DNA of 64,000 nucleotides from Bugula neritina (Eukaryota > Bryozoa > Gymnolaemata > Cheilostomatida > Bugulidae). The first letter of the stretch is position 1. The number at the start of each line of letters is the position of its first letter. Under the pieces are notes generated by a model, which was not told the DNA's origin, did not search any database, and was given only the letters and a program-made list of their open reading frames with translations. Positions 35,561-48,533 of this stretch are shown one piece after another. A program made the position numbers and the translations under genes. The stretch spans positions 310,001 to 374,000 of the forward strand of contig OZ037765.1 of the NCBI GenBank assembly GCA_964035545.1, written 5' to 3'.

Positions 35561-35984
35561 TGCTACACTTACAACATGAAACAGCTTATCTAGGTCACGG
35601 TGACAAGCGTGTCTGTACAGAGTCTTCACCAGAGTTCTCATGACTAGAGATCCATAGTGACCAAACAACATCGCAGGGCAGTCTGTTGGAATAAACAATA
35701 ACATCAGTATTTAATAACAATGAGATCATGTGACTAGAGAAGTCATGTGACTGGAGAGATCATGTGACTGGAGAGATCATGTGACTAAATGAATAAGACT
35801 CAGAATTTCGTCACTACAGGTAATTCTTACTTTCAAAGCAGGAGTAGAGAATGAGGAGGTCATCAACATCAAAGTTCCTCTGTCCAGTTGATGTCTCAGC
35901 TTCCTGTTGACTCACTCTGAGAGCAGAGAGTTCTTGTGGAGGAGACACTCTCTTTGTTGGACTTCAATAACTGTTTGACCTAGA

Positions 35985-36345
35985 TATACAGTAGATAATT
36001 ATATATAACTGGTTGACCTAGATATACAGTAGATCATTATATATAACTGGTTGACCTAGATATACAGTAGATAATTATATATAACTGGTTGACCTACATA
36101 TACAGTAGATAATTATATATAACTGGTTGACCTAGATATACAGTAGATAATTATATATAACTGGTTGACCTAGATATACAGTAGATAATTATATATAACT
36201 GGTTGACCTAAATATACAGTAGATAATTATATATAACTGGTTGACCTAAATATACAGTAGATAATTATATACAACTGGTTGACCTAGATGTACAGTAAAT
36301 TATTATATAAAACCGTTTGACCTAGATATACAGTAGATAATTATA
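35985..36345. repeat. 38-bp minisatellite abutting a caspase acceptor (copy A)
   Basis: About nine copies of ggttgacctagatatacagt plus agataattatatataact. On the gene strand the unit reads tctaggtcaaccagttat, reproducing the acceptor and first bases of the neighbouring exon. Confidence 0.93.
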
Positions 36346-37299
36346 TACTGATACACTCTTATTACACAGGATAAGATAAAGGTATGAATTATATTTATCA
36401 GTATCAGCAATTTAATATAATATTCCAGAACTAAGTGAGAGCTACAAGAAATACACTCACCAACTCTACATGCTTGCATCACCACCACCTTAGGTTTACC
36501 AGCCATAGATGGAAAGTTAGCAGAGTTGAGTAACTTATATATATGTGACAGATAGACAGGGCTGCCATCTACTCCAGAGACAATGCCATTAGCTCCGTGT
36601 GCAAATATAAACAGGAAGAACACACCGTAACGGTTGTGGATCTCATCTTTTGTAACATCCACAATGCATTGCAGCATTTCCTGAAGATAAAATATCTCCA
36701 ATTTGATCAAAGAGAACATCGGTGTCGCAGTTAAAGATTAACTTAGAGAAGATCTAGATGTGAAAAAATAAAGGAAAAAGGTAGAAAAGGAGTGAATTCA
36801 TAGGAGGTACCTCAGCTGTGAGATTCTCCTTTTTGACAGGTTCCAGTCCCAACTTCCTACAGAGAATGAACGTATTCTTTAGATCAATGTGAGACCCTTT
36901 CCTCTCTCCTCCTTCATCATACATTCTGTTGTTTATAATCAGAGCTTTTCCTCTCACAGGACCCGACATCTTGTAGATCTACAGATAAGCATACATACAT
37001 GGTGGGTGCACATACAGGGTATTTGCAAGCATTGTATCATACTATAAATATGGTAACACACATAGTAGGCAGTGGCACTGTACATAAAGCAATGTCAATC
37101 AGAGTGATATGAACTATACAAACTTTTGATGTGTTTCTATAGCGAGATTTAATTCTTGTATTGGTAGTCGGAGTGACTGTTAAATGAGTGAGATCTCCCT
37201 CACAGGCGTCATTAAAGTCCTCTTCACTGGAGAGATCACTGAGTTCATCATCTGCTGGATGACCGGATGTAGCTCCAGGTACTCCTGTAGTACCTGTGA

Positions 37300-37530
37300 G
37301 TAACATATCTACAGATAGTAGTTTCTTACAGGTATTACCTACAGGTAGTAGTTTCTTACAGGTATTACCTACAGATAGTAGTTTCTTACAGGTATTACCT
37401 ACAGATAGTAGTTGCTTACATGTATTACCTACAGATAGTAGTTTCTTACAGGTATTACCTACAGGTAGTAGTTTCTTACAGGTATTACCTACAGATAGTA
37501 GCTGTTTACAGGTATTACCTACATTTTTTA
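37300..37530. repeat. 30-bp minisatellite in a caspase intron (copy A)
   Basis: About seven copies of ctacagatagtagtttctta plus caggtattac, adjacent to the acceptor of the exon at 37124-37293. Confidence 0.92.
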
Positions 37531-40500
37531 ATTGTTATCAACCAGTAGCTGATAGAGTATTAACGGCTTCTAACAAGGAAACACAAACACATGCAAACAT
37601 ACATACATACAGACAACTAAGGTGTACTATAGAGTGAAAGCACCCAACAAGTACCTGTTGGTGTATAGTAACTCTTCACAAACTGCTCCAACTCATTGAT
37701 ATTCTCAGCAGACAGCTGATAACCTGTGATGAGAAAGAGAACAAGTAACACACAATATTCACAATGTCAGCATGGTAATAGATAGACTGATTCTTCAGCA
37801 TTCAACTCACTAACACAACACTGCTGCCAAGAGGTACTTTAAAACCTGCAATTCTATATCTTAGTTGCCATATTTCAATATGTAACACAAATTAACACGT
37901 TTTATAGTTTTAAGTTTGCATAATCCAGACTCCAACCAGTTTAAGCTTCATATACTAATAAGTTAACCATGTATATAAAGACAAGCTACAATTTGATTGG
38001 TTTTCAATACTATTGTTTATACGTGGTCAGTATAGAGATATTAATCGGAAACATCAAATGACCAGCTAACTGCTAACACATTTATATAATATGGCTCAAA
38101 CAGGAAATAAGTTTCTACTAACAAGGATGTAAGAGACATGCTGGAACATTCTTGTACTTTCCGCACTCTTTAGATTTTGACTCAGCCACTGTGTGAAGAG
38201 GTTTATCTTTTTCGGGAGGTTGACACCAGCTTGGATTGATTTGTTGCTTTGGCCGCTTTTCTTCAACCAATGAGCAGTGAGTACAGGTATTGGTACATGT
38301 AATCTTACTTGCTCTCCATGTAGAGTTGACGTATTTCACTGTTGACTGAGTGGCAGAGGTCAACATTTTCCAAGCTCTACATATCTTCTGGCAGCTGGTT
38401 GCAACGGAAATGGTGAGTTTACGAGACTTGTAGTCGTGGAGCAGCTGTAGAATGCTATCATCGTCTGCCATCTCCACGCCGTTCTTTCTCACCATTTTTT
38501 CTGTACAGTTTTGGTAATCATTGAGAAGTTTCACTGAAATCTGGTGGTAGACATACTGGGGGAGGGGCAGCCCATCAAACGCCATGTCTACTGTTAGTTT
38601 CACAGGCTTTCTCTTGCAGGCAGTCAGGTTTGTAAGATAGTCCTGAGAGAAATATGGCATAGCATAGGTTGAGGTACCAGACGCATCATCCATCTTGAAT
38701 AGCAACTGAAAAGAGCTCAGTAATGTGACTGCCACGCCCATTTTTTCACTGCTGGTAAAGCTTGTTTCAGAAATCAAAAGATGTTGCAGCAGTTTCTCTC
38801 TCATCATCCCAGTTTGAAGAAACTCCTGGGCTAAGTCATTAAACTCAACGTCACAGTCAATCAGGAAGTCAACCAGAGTATCTTCTGTAATCTCTAACTG
38901 CCGCTTAGTCCACACTTCCTTCTCGTGAGTAAACAGCACATGAAGCAGTTCGGTTACCACAGATACGTCATAGAATATCAAAGTCTCCAGAATTTTCTTC
39001 TCTCGGTACCAAATGATATGACCACTGTTGTGTAGATAAGCCAGGATCGCTTTGAGTTGGTCTTCATCTGCTGATTTGTGTCGAGTGACCAGTTCAAGAA
39101 CTTCTCGAAATGTTTCGTAGCTTCCTTGGAGACTGCTGAGTGTCTGTGCGACATTCTTCCAGAGACTCGGCACTTTCTTCACAACTTGCTGACTCTCAGA
39201 GATGATCTGACTTCTCAAATCATCAAACACTGCCTCATACTCTGCTCCGACCACATAAACATCCTCCTTTCTAAACATCACATCATTCTTGAAATGACAA
39301 ATTTCTGCAAAACTTTTCCCTGGCCAGGCTGATGATTTTTCTTCCAGTCGTATCAGTTTAAGGACACTTTCAGTAGCTAAAAAGAAGTATGCCTTGAGCT
39401 CCTCAAATGCATCTTCACTGTAAGAATCTCGATGGGTAAAAACCAGTTTGGGAGCTCTAAGCTCCGGATTTGCCAGGTAGAGGTGTGACAGCCAATCAAA
39501 GTAGGCACAGCGGACAGCTTCATTTCCTCTCACCTTCAGATGCAACTCTTCAAATTTCTTCATACTTACAACAACAATGGGAATACAGTTTTGTTTGAGA
39601 GTGAACTGGTACGTAGATTGATATATTTCATTTCCGCCAAAGTCAATAAACTGAAGAGTGTTCTCCCCCACAGAGAGTTTCTCTATCCTAAACACCCTGG
39701 TGGTTTCATCTACTGCGGCATCAGCATCTCTATTGGTCAACTCTCTCACGCCATCCGATCTCAGAAGTGTTTTGATCAAACTAGTTTTCCCTGACATCGA
39801 ACAACCAATCACAGCGACAGTAGCTTCTGAGACGTCCAAGGAGCCACCAGACTGGATATCCTTGTAATACTGTTTGACAGCTTTAATTCCTTCTATACAA
39901 ACAGCATAAGGTGGGGATACGAGTGATTCACATCTCTCACAGCTCAGAGATGTGAGATTCTCCATATTCAGGAGTTCTGGGGTGTGTGATGTCATATGGC
40001 GGTTATTTGTCAGGTCAAGAGACTGGAGATTGGTCAACTGACTCAAGCTAAAAAGTAAACATATATATAACATAGTTCTAAACCAGGTTTTGATGATTTA
40101 ATCATACATATTTTAGTTATAGCGGAAAGTTGAGCTAGTTGAGCCATGGCGCTAGTAAATGGTTGAAATATATGGTTTAAACTTTCTCTTTTAAATCATT
40201 GCACCATTTTATCTCCTCTACTTAAGAGTGTTTTAGGTTAACTACCAGACATATGGAAGTATATGAAATCAAAACAAAAGCTTTCAGGTGCGCGAGTATT
40301 TGTCACAATTTTGCATAAAACATGAGAAAACTGCAGATGAGTTTTGATACAAAATAGAATTAATATTATTGCCAAGAGGATGTAAATCCAAAACGCAGGA
40401 CAATATTTATAATGTTGTAAAACAGCAACTATTGGTGCTAGTGAGGAAAGATTAAGAGTTGTGTTCTCTCAGTGTGTTCCTCTCGCCAGTAGATTATACT

Positions 40501-41454
40501 GTCATTGAATTGAAATACAAACCACTACTATTTCCATAATTAGCAGATATTTTCATTACAAGTTAATATAATATATTAGATAAATATATTCAAATGACTC
40601 ACCTGTCTGGTAATGTCTCTAAGTTATTCCAAGACACATCTAATGTGTGTAGCTGTGTGATTTGAGAGATGCTGTAATATATAATATAGTCAAGTATATG
40701 ATACAGTATATGTAGAATTATATTATAAACAGGATCTTTATATCTATATATTATAGCTATACAACTAGAGATAACTTGACCTAAATAATAGATACAAATG
40801 TAATATATTTATAACCTTGTTAACATTTTAGAATATATCCAAATCATTAGAGCAATTATATTAAATGACTGCTGCCATTATTACTGCTGCTGTTGCTATA
40901 AGTTACAGACTGCAGACTGAAGAATAATTTAGTTGAATATTTTATCATTATTTGAATATCAACTTATTTTATCTCCATTATATTATACATATACTCAGTT
41001 TATACTATTATATAATACAATTAAGTTAGATGAAAACATGACTATAACCACAGTTACCAGTACAGTTATGACTCTACAGTTACCACTGTTGCTGGGTAAT
41101 GCATTATGATATTATTAAAAATATCTATAGTGAAAGTTAATATAATAATAGTAGATATATAACTCACTCATCTGGTAATGTCTCTAATTTACAGTAACTC
41201 AGATACAACTTTCTAAGTGACTTCATCTTCAACAGTACGTCTGGTAATGTCTTCAAGTTATTCCCAGACACATATAATGTGTGTAGCTGTGTGAGTTGAG
41301 AGATGCTATAATATACAATATAGTCAAGTATATGATACAGTATGTAGGCCTATATACATGTTATATACAGTATCTTTATATCTACATATTACATAATTAT
41401 TATACCCAGGTAAACATAATGTAACTAAACCAACACTATTTACAAGTACATATA

Positions 41455-42060
41455 ATATATTAGACAAATATGACTCACCTGTCTGGTAATGTCTCTAAGT
41501 TATTCCGAGACACATTTAATGTGTCTAGCTGTGTAAGTTGAGAGATGCTGTAATATACAATATAGTCAAGTATATGATACAGTATGTAGGCCTATATACA
41601 TGTTATATACAGGATCTTTATATAATATCTACATGTTACATAATTATTATACACAGGTAAACATAATATAACTAAACAAACACTATTTACAAGTTAATAT
41701 AGTATATTAGACAAATATGACTCACCTGTCTGGTAATGTCTCTAACTTATTCCCAGACACATCTAATGTGTGTAGCTGTGTGAGTTGAGAGATGCTGTAA
41801 TATACAATATAGTCAAGTATATGATGCAGTATATAGGCTATATATGTTATATACAGTACCTTTATATCTACATAATTATTATACACAGGTAAACATAATG
41901 TAACTAAACTAACAATGTATTTCCAACTAAATATAGTATATATTAGATAAATATGACTCACCTGTCTGGTAACGTCTTTAAGTTATTCCCATACACATAT
42001 AATGTGTGTAGCTGTGTGAGTTGAGAGATGCTGTAATATACAAACAATGAGATTAATGAG
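41455..42060. repeat. Tandem LRR exon-intron units of about 240 bp
   Basis: Three consecutive 69-bp LRR exons (from 41479, 41726 and 41962) share nearly the same flanking intron sequence, including tacacaggtaaacataatgt and gtcaagtatatgat. Whole exon-plus-intron units have therefore been duplicated. Confidence 0.85.
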
Positions 42061-43290
42061 ATATTACATACCAATGAGGTCATTGTCACACATGACATTA
42101 GGTTTAACAAAAAATATATTTAGTAGAAGAGTTAATATAATAATAGTAGATATATAACTCACTCATCTGGTAATGTTTCTAGTTTACAGAAACTCATATT
42201 CAACTCTCTAAGTGACTTCATCTTCAACAATACATCTGGTAATGTCTTTAAGTTATTCCCTAACACATTTAATGTGTGTAGCTGTGTGAGCTGAGAGATG
42301 CTGTAATATACAAACAATGAGATTAATGAGATATTATATACCAATGAGGTCATTGTCACACTTGACATTAGGTTGAGGTATATTTACTCAAGTCACTTTA
42401 GAGTTACACTATACTATATACTATAGAAAGTGCTACTATATCCATCTAGTAGAGCTATATACTAGCAGCAGGTAGAGAGTATACAGCTGAGGTGTAAAGC
42501 AATGTTATACAGTACTATTACCTGGGCTACAATTTTCAGAGTGTTGTAGAGTTGTCTTACCCACAGTGATGCTGTATGAAAAGATTAGCACATGTGAGAG
42601 GAGGAATATGATAGGCTGATGTGATGTGTGACTGACCAATCAGAGCTTACAGTGAACAGTCAACAAAGATCAACAGGGTGAAGGAAGGACATGTAAGGGA
42701 CTTAGGCTACAATCACTATCCGAACAGGGCAGAGTAGAGATAGGTGAGGATTAACAGGTCATATAGGGTAGGTGAAAATTAATGGGTAGGAAAACATGTC
42801 AACACCAGTTTGGAGTTGTCACACAACTGGAGTGGATATGGACTTACTAGTCTAAACTTCTTGGATCTTTTATTCCTTCGATACACAAGTTAGTTACAAG
42901 TGGAGCAAACTCCTTGATAGTAGAAGGTACATCTCCCTTTATCTTCAAGTGTGTGATCACATGACCTGCAGTTGAAGCCATAATCTCTTCCTTCGTGTAC
43001 AGCTGTGTCTCTTGGTTATACAACTCTCTCTTACTCTCAATTGGTTCCATACCAGAGTGTCTCCACCAACAGTCGTATTTTTCTGCAAAACTCAGTGTCA
43101 CATGTCACACATGTCACACGTGTCACATGTCACAGTATACATACAGCACATATATATCATGATACATCTGACATACAGTAACCTGGCAGGCTGCTACTCC
43201 ACATTGTAACTAATACTAAGTATAAATACCTGGAGGTGCACCTGCTGCCACCTGTCCATCCCCTGAACCACCTGCTGACTCGTCAGCCAT

Positions 43291-45586
43291 CTTGTCTCCT
43301 TCCCCAAGTGCTACTCTGAAAGACAAGTTATACTCAGGTGTAGGTGTGGTGAGAGAGTGACCTATTTGTATACATGTATATTCACAGAGAACTGAGAGAG
43401 AGAGATAGAGGGCAATAGAACAAGCTGTTACCATAGCAACTGTGTAAACTATACCAACACCTGAGCACTTAATATCAGTTACTATGAGGTTAGCCTGTAA
43501 CTACATAACAAGATACTAGAAGGGTGGTTTTTTAGGAGCCCTTACTAAGCACACAATACTAACCACATTGAAAATTCAGTATGCATTGTATTCTGGGGAA
43601 GGCCGAAGGCCCATTGCTCAGTTAGTGCATTAGTCGAAAATTAGTAGAAACATGATATAGTTAAAGGCATCCTCACTGAGAATATTATAAATTTCACTCA
43701 CAATCTAGTTTAAGTTCTTGTTATATTATTGCTCTGTTATAGGTGGCATGCGTGTTGCCTACTTGTGATTGTTTAGCCTGAGACTACACTATGATTATTA
43801 GCAGCTGCCTCAATTAAGGGCTGCATCATCTATCAACATCCCATTATGGCTGCTTTATAAACTAAGTACACAGCAAGCTATTCTCTAGCCTGTCAACTAG
43901 CAAGCCTGTAATTAGTAATATATGCATTAGTATCTTCTCATCTCCAAGTGTTCACTGAAGCATGAAGTGTTGTGCAAGGGTGGTTTAATTAGTATTTTTA
44001 TTTCACAGTTCATATAAAAATGACAGCTATAGGCAATGAACTCAAAATATCCAGTTCAATGGCTATATAGTGACTGCAATTCTATTCTAGCTACAGCCAG
44101 TCAGCTTATATAGGCCCTTCATATGTTGACTATTAACTGAAAAACTAAAGTAAAAAATATTAAAGCCAAGCAAACATTTTGGGTCTACTGTACTGTATTT
44201 ATGATAAGCTTGGTGAAAGTTTACCTCATAGTTTATAAAAAATAGTTTGCATTTGAAGTTGGCGTCAAAAAATTATTGGTATTGAATAAAATAGTAAATT
44301 TCTGGCTTGGCAGTTAATTATTTGATATCACATATTTAATCTCTAAAATTATCTGTAAGCTGCTAAACTGCATTAGTCTATGATATTATTCTTAATATCA
44401 GTAAATACAAGCATTGAAGACAAAGAATAATAAACATCTTGGACGCTACTCTAAAATTAAATAACCAAAGCTGCACAACTTACACCAAACCAAACAACTC
44501 CACAAGATATGTAGATCAGGGCAACATTATTAGTATATAAGAGCTCATGCAGACCCACCAAATAAAACCTCACCTATAAACTAAAATTTAAAAACCATGT
44601 TGTAGATCTTCCTGTTGCTCAGAGCAACTTTTTGAAATGTTCAATAAATAATTTTAATTCTAATAATAATTCTACTAATTTTCAGACCAATGCACCTTCG
44701 GAATATTGCTCCGTCCCCCTGCAATAAACTGCTACCAACTTTCTTACTGTCCCCACACTCTATTCTATCAAATTTCAAAGTTAACTGACTCCTTGATAAA
44801 CAAACAGTATGTCACAACAGTTACATAGCACTTTGAAAATCACAACACAATTACTTTGACAGCATAATTGTATCGCTACAACATTCCACAATATAAGGCT
44901 ACTAGAAGGTATAAATTATGGGATAATATAAACATAGCTTTAGTAAACAGATACAAACATTACAGAGACTTACCTGTTACCTGAATAAATATTTCTCTTC
45001 TGGTAAAATATATTCACCACCAAGATGAAGGAAAGAGAAGTATTTCAGTACTAGGTAGTAGTAGAGTTACACAGTCAAGTCAGGTCTCTTGAGAGATGCC
45101 ACCTTTACTATGCATTACTTATTTAAATAATGGTTAATAGACAGCCACTAAACTACAACTATAACTTACATACTATAAGGAAGTTTCAGTTCGTTGTAGA
45201 CAACATATTAATCAGGAACTCACACTGCGTGACGGAATGTTAGCAGATGGAATGTTGGCACAAAGGGTTAAAGGTCATATATTACTCAGTCTAGGCGAAG
45301 CCTTTGAAAATCAATCTATCAGCAGCTGCAGGCACCTCTTCTGATTGGTAAAGTCAATGAAGTGGAACTGAAAATATTCCTAGTTCAGTGGGTAGAGTTG
45401 TGCTTCCCTAAAAACATAGCTTAAGTGTTTGATAAATTGTCAAGTGCTTTTAAATGCTGGCATAATTTTTGCATCATTCCAATGACGAGTTGATTAAGGA
45501 CACATCAGCTATACCAGAGACCTGTGTGAAGGACCTGAGCTAAATTTAGAGTGAATCAACTCTCATTCTATGTAGATGTCTTGCAG
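43291..45586. other. Spacer between the duplication copies
   Basis: Contains the 5' flank of LRR-Roc-COR-caspase copy A, then about 1.9 kb of AT-rich sequence present once. No exon with both splice sites and an open frame stood out. Confidence 0.5.
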
Positions 45587-46236
45587 GAAAAAGATGGGAA
45601 AACTGTGACTAGAAAAGAGAAGACAACTCATATTTCTATACACACAGTTCACCTTGATGGACTGAGAGAGGTGTATAGGCATTTCCTAGTAGCAGAAAAT
45701 GGGGCCATAGTGGAGGTACAGAAATATATATTTATATATAAATTATATATTGTCTTATGTGATCATGACCATTGGATATTATGTATATTATATATTAATA
45801 GAGTAGATATAATGTATATATTATATATTGATAGAGTATTTGTAATGCAGGTATTTGGTGAACAAGCTGTAACACAGTTGGAAGGGCGTACCAAAACACC
45901 CTTACCTAAGCAATCCAACTTTGGTTCCCAGCTAAGCATTCATAAGGTATATACTGAAATACTTACTTACTGAAGGTATTGTCAACAAAGTTCCAACATA
46001 CTAGAGGAATTGTCTGCTCTATTCAACAGGAATATTCACACTCAGTAGTACCAGACATCACACTTATGTGAATGAGTCATTCCCAGTCATTACTTGTACT
46101 ATTGTAGGTCAAAGGTCGACGTACTGTGCTTACTAGAGCAGGATTTAGAGAGGACACAACTCTAACAAGTGACACACTGGAGAGCAGACAATCCCCAGAT
46201 AGTAAAGAAGACACATTACAACAGACTAATAATTAG
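45587..46236 (+). pseudogene. Orphan last three exons of the membrane-protein gene
   Basis: Exons 45587-45715, 45851-45946 and 46108-46236 match exons 17-19 of the gene at 16886-31274 in length, splice sites and phase, and stay open with only a few substitutions (including Cys to Arg in the last exon). The other 16 exons are absent, so the fragment has no start or promoter of its own. It is best seen as a 5'-truncated duplicate. The intact frame means either recent duplication or capture by another transcript. Confidence 0.85.
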
Positions 46237-47089
46237 ACAACTTTCCTATTTTTATATTCATAATAATTATTATACAATACATGTATTTTATATTCATATA
46301 ATTATTATATAATACATGTATTTTATAATCATAATAAATATTATATAATACATGTATTTTTATTATGAAATTTAGATACAATAAAATATTTACTAATTTT
46401 CTTATAATATTATTTAAACTTGTGTTTTTACCTGTTTAAATCTCACACCTGCATGTCATAATATTTTTACAATAAAACTCGTATGATATTTATCAGATGT
46501 TTAATATCTATTTCTATTACTACTTTATTCTGAATACCAGAGATATAATATTTCTATATAAAACTTATGACTAAGAATTCTATAAATAGAGGCAAACCCT
46601 TTCACCTGATATGTAATTTTACTAAAATAGACATATCATTGCCCTGTGCACTGCTTCTGCCGTATATTTTTTATTCGATGAGTCTTACTTCCTGTTTAAC
46701 AGGAAGTTGCTGATATGATTGAAAGTATATTTTCAATCTGCACCTCATAGTCATCAGAATAAAGATTAATAATTTATTACCTAATAATAGTAATATTAGG
46801 AAAATGAAGGTAGAAGTGTAGCTGGCCACATTAGTACAATAACTATAATATACATTTAACAGGTTAACAATAATATAATACCAACAGCTGATGTGATGGG
46901 TGCCAGTAGAAATAGCACAGGTAGAGATGACCCAAATGGAGAAGTATGTAAAATGGTGCATTTTCATTATGGGGGCTTTGGGTGGAGGGTTTGAGGCAAA
47001 TTTAACATCAGTGTGACATTTTTAAATACTTTTCCATTTATGCCATTTGTATCTAAAATTGATGTGATGAATAGAAGCTAATAGTGGCC

Positions 47090-47730
47090 ACAAAGAAGAG
47101 GCTGTATAAGGAGAGGCTATATAAGGAGAAGCTGTGTAAGGAGAGGCTGTGTAAGGAGAGGCTGTGTAAGGAGAGGCTGTGTAAGGAGAGGTTGTGTAAG
47201 GAGAGGCTGTGTGAGGAGAGGCTGTATGAGGAGAGGCTGTGTAAAGAGAGGCTGTGTAAGGAGAGGCTGTGTAAGGAGAGGCTGTGTAAGGAGAGGCTGT
47301 GTATGGAGAGGCTGTGTAAAGAGAGGCTGTATAAGGAGAGACTGTATAAGGAGAGGCTGTATAAGGAGAGGCTGTGTAAGGAGAGGCTGTGTAAGGAGAG
47401 GCTGTGTAAAGAGAGGCTGTGTAAGGAGAGGCTGGGTAAGGAGAGGCTGTATAAGGGGAGGCTGTGTAAGGGGAGGCTGTGTAAGGGGAGGCTGTGTAAG
47501 GAGAGGCCGTGTAAGGGGAGGCTGTGTAAGGGGAGGCTGTGTAAGGAGAGGCCGTGTAAGGAGAGGCCGTATAAGGAGAGGCTGTGTAAGGAGAGGCTGT
47601 GTAAGGAGAGGCTGTGTAAGGAGAGGCTGTGTAAGGAGAGACTGTGTAAGGAGAGGCTGTGTAAGGGGAGGCTGTGTAAGGAGAGGCCGTGTAAGGAGAG
47701 GCTATACAAGGAGAGGCTGTGTAAGCTGTT
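47090..47730. repeat. 15-bp minisatellite ctgtgtaaggagagg (copy B)
   Basis: About 42 copies, expanded relative to about 30 in copy A. Confidence 0.95.
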
Positions 47731-48264
47731 TATCTCAATGAGAGGGGAAACACAGAAAGAATATCTCCCAGAAAGAGAGTGACTAGTCTTTCTAAGGTTG
47801 GCTGGAGATAATGCTAACTGAACAGCTAATGGGACGTGCTCACACCCCACCCCTGTATCAGTTATGTATATTTAGTTCTGGTGGCAATGCTATGGAACTT
47901 TCTCAGTTGACTTGCAGAGTTTAATGAGCTAGTAGAAAGTAATATATTATATGTACCCTTTCTTTAACTGCAGTGTATTATATATAAATTGCATAGGGGA
48001 ATAAAATTACAGTTCATATTAAACTTTTTATTTATTTACCTCTTTATAAATAAATTTTTTGCCAATTGTTTTACATGTAATATATTATAATATTTTTACA
48101 CTATATTCTATGCATATATATTTTATGTAGTTTGAACCAAACTGTTGCAATAACAAAGCAGACAAGATGATTATAACATATTGATATAAAATATTGTAAT
48201 CACAGAATTATATAATGTTATAATATTACTATATAGTATCAAAATAATTATAGAATAAGATATA

Positions 48265-48533
48265 TAGGTTCATCAGATAATATATATGATAACAGTATAC
48301 TGTATATAGTATATAGTTCATCAGATAGTATATATGATAACAGTATACTGTATATAGTATAACCAGTATAGTTCATCAGATAATATGTATGATAACAGTA
48401 TACTGTATATAGTATAACCAGTATAGTTCATCAGATAATATATATGATAACAGTAAACTGTATATAGTATAACCAGTATAGTTCATCAGATAATATATAT
48501 GATAACAGTATACTGTATATAGGATATAGTTCA
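48265..48533. repeat. 55-bp minisatellite (copy B)
   Basis: Only about five units, against about 17 in copy A; again it abuts the caspase stop codon. Confidence 0.92.

Larger units (their letters stand above)
34116..43290 (-). pseudogene. LRR-Roc-COR-caspase gene, copy A, frameshifted in p10
   Basis: Exons in transcript order: 43230-43290 (ATG), 42848-43082, LRR exons 42163-42300, 41962-42030, 41726-41794, 41479-41547, 41168-41305, 40603-40671, then 38309-40047 (last LRR, Roc, COR), 37655-37723, 37124-37293, 36811-36978 and 36461-36680 (caspase p20), 35831-35970, 35573-35682 and 34116-34283 (p10). Roc has GCSMSGKTS, DFGG and THRD; p20 has FAHGANG (His) and QACR (Cys). The exon 35831-35970 is 140 nt against 141 in copy B. 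A one-base loss near GGAGACACTC shifts the frame to a TGA a few codons on, removing p10. Reading past 38309 gives another end at 38118 with a Cys-rich tail, so a shorter LRR-Roc-COR protein may still be made. The link to the caspase exons is inferred from phase. Confidence 0.68.
30490..43600. repeat. Segmental duplication, copy A
   Basis: This block is repeated at 45495-56515. It holds the last three exons of the membrane-protein gene and a complete LRR-Roc-COR-caspase gene. Exons align one to one and flanking introns are also similar. Length differences come mainly from array sizes and LRR exon number. Confidence 0.93.
46237..48533. other. Copy B spacer with arrays
   Basis: Equivalent of 31275-34115. 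It contains the 15-bp array (47090-47730) and a shortened 55-bp array (48265-48533). No gene seen. Confidence 0.65.

Noticed and set aside
42523..42575. Possible small exon reading ITVGKTTL, P-loop like
   Set aside because: Its acceptor is lost in copy B, and the exon before it joins the first LRR exon directly in phase 2.
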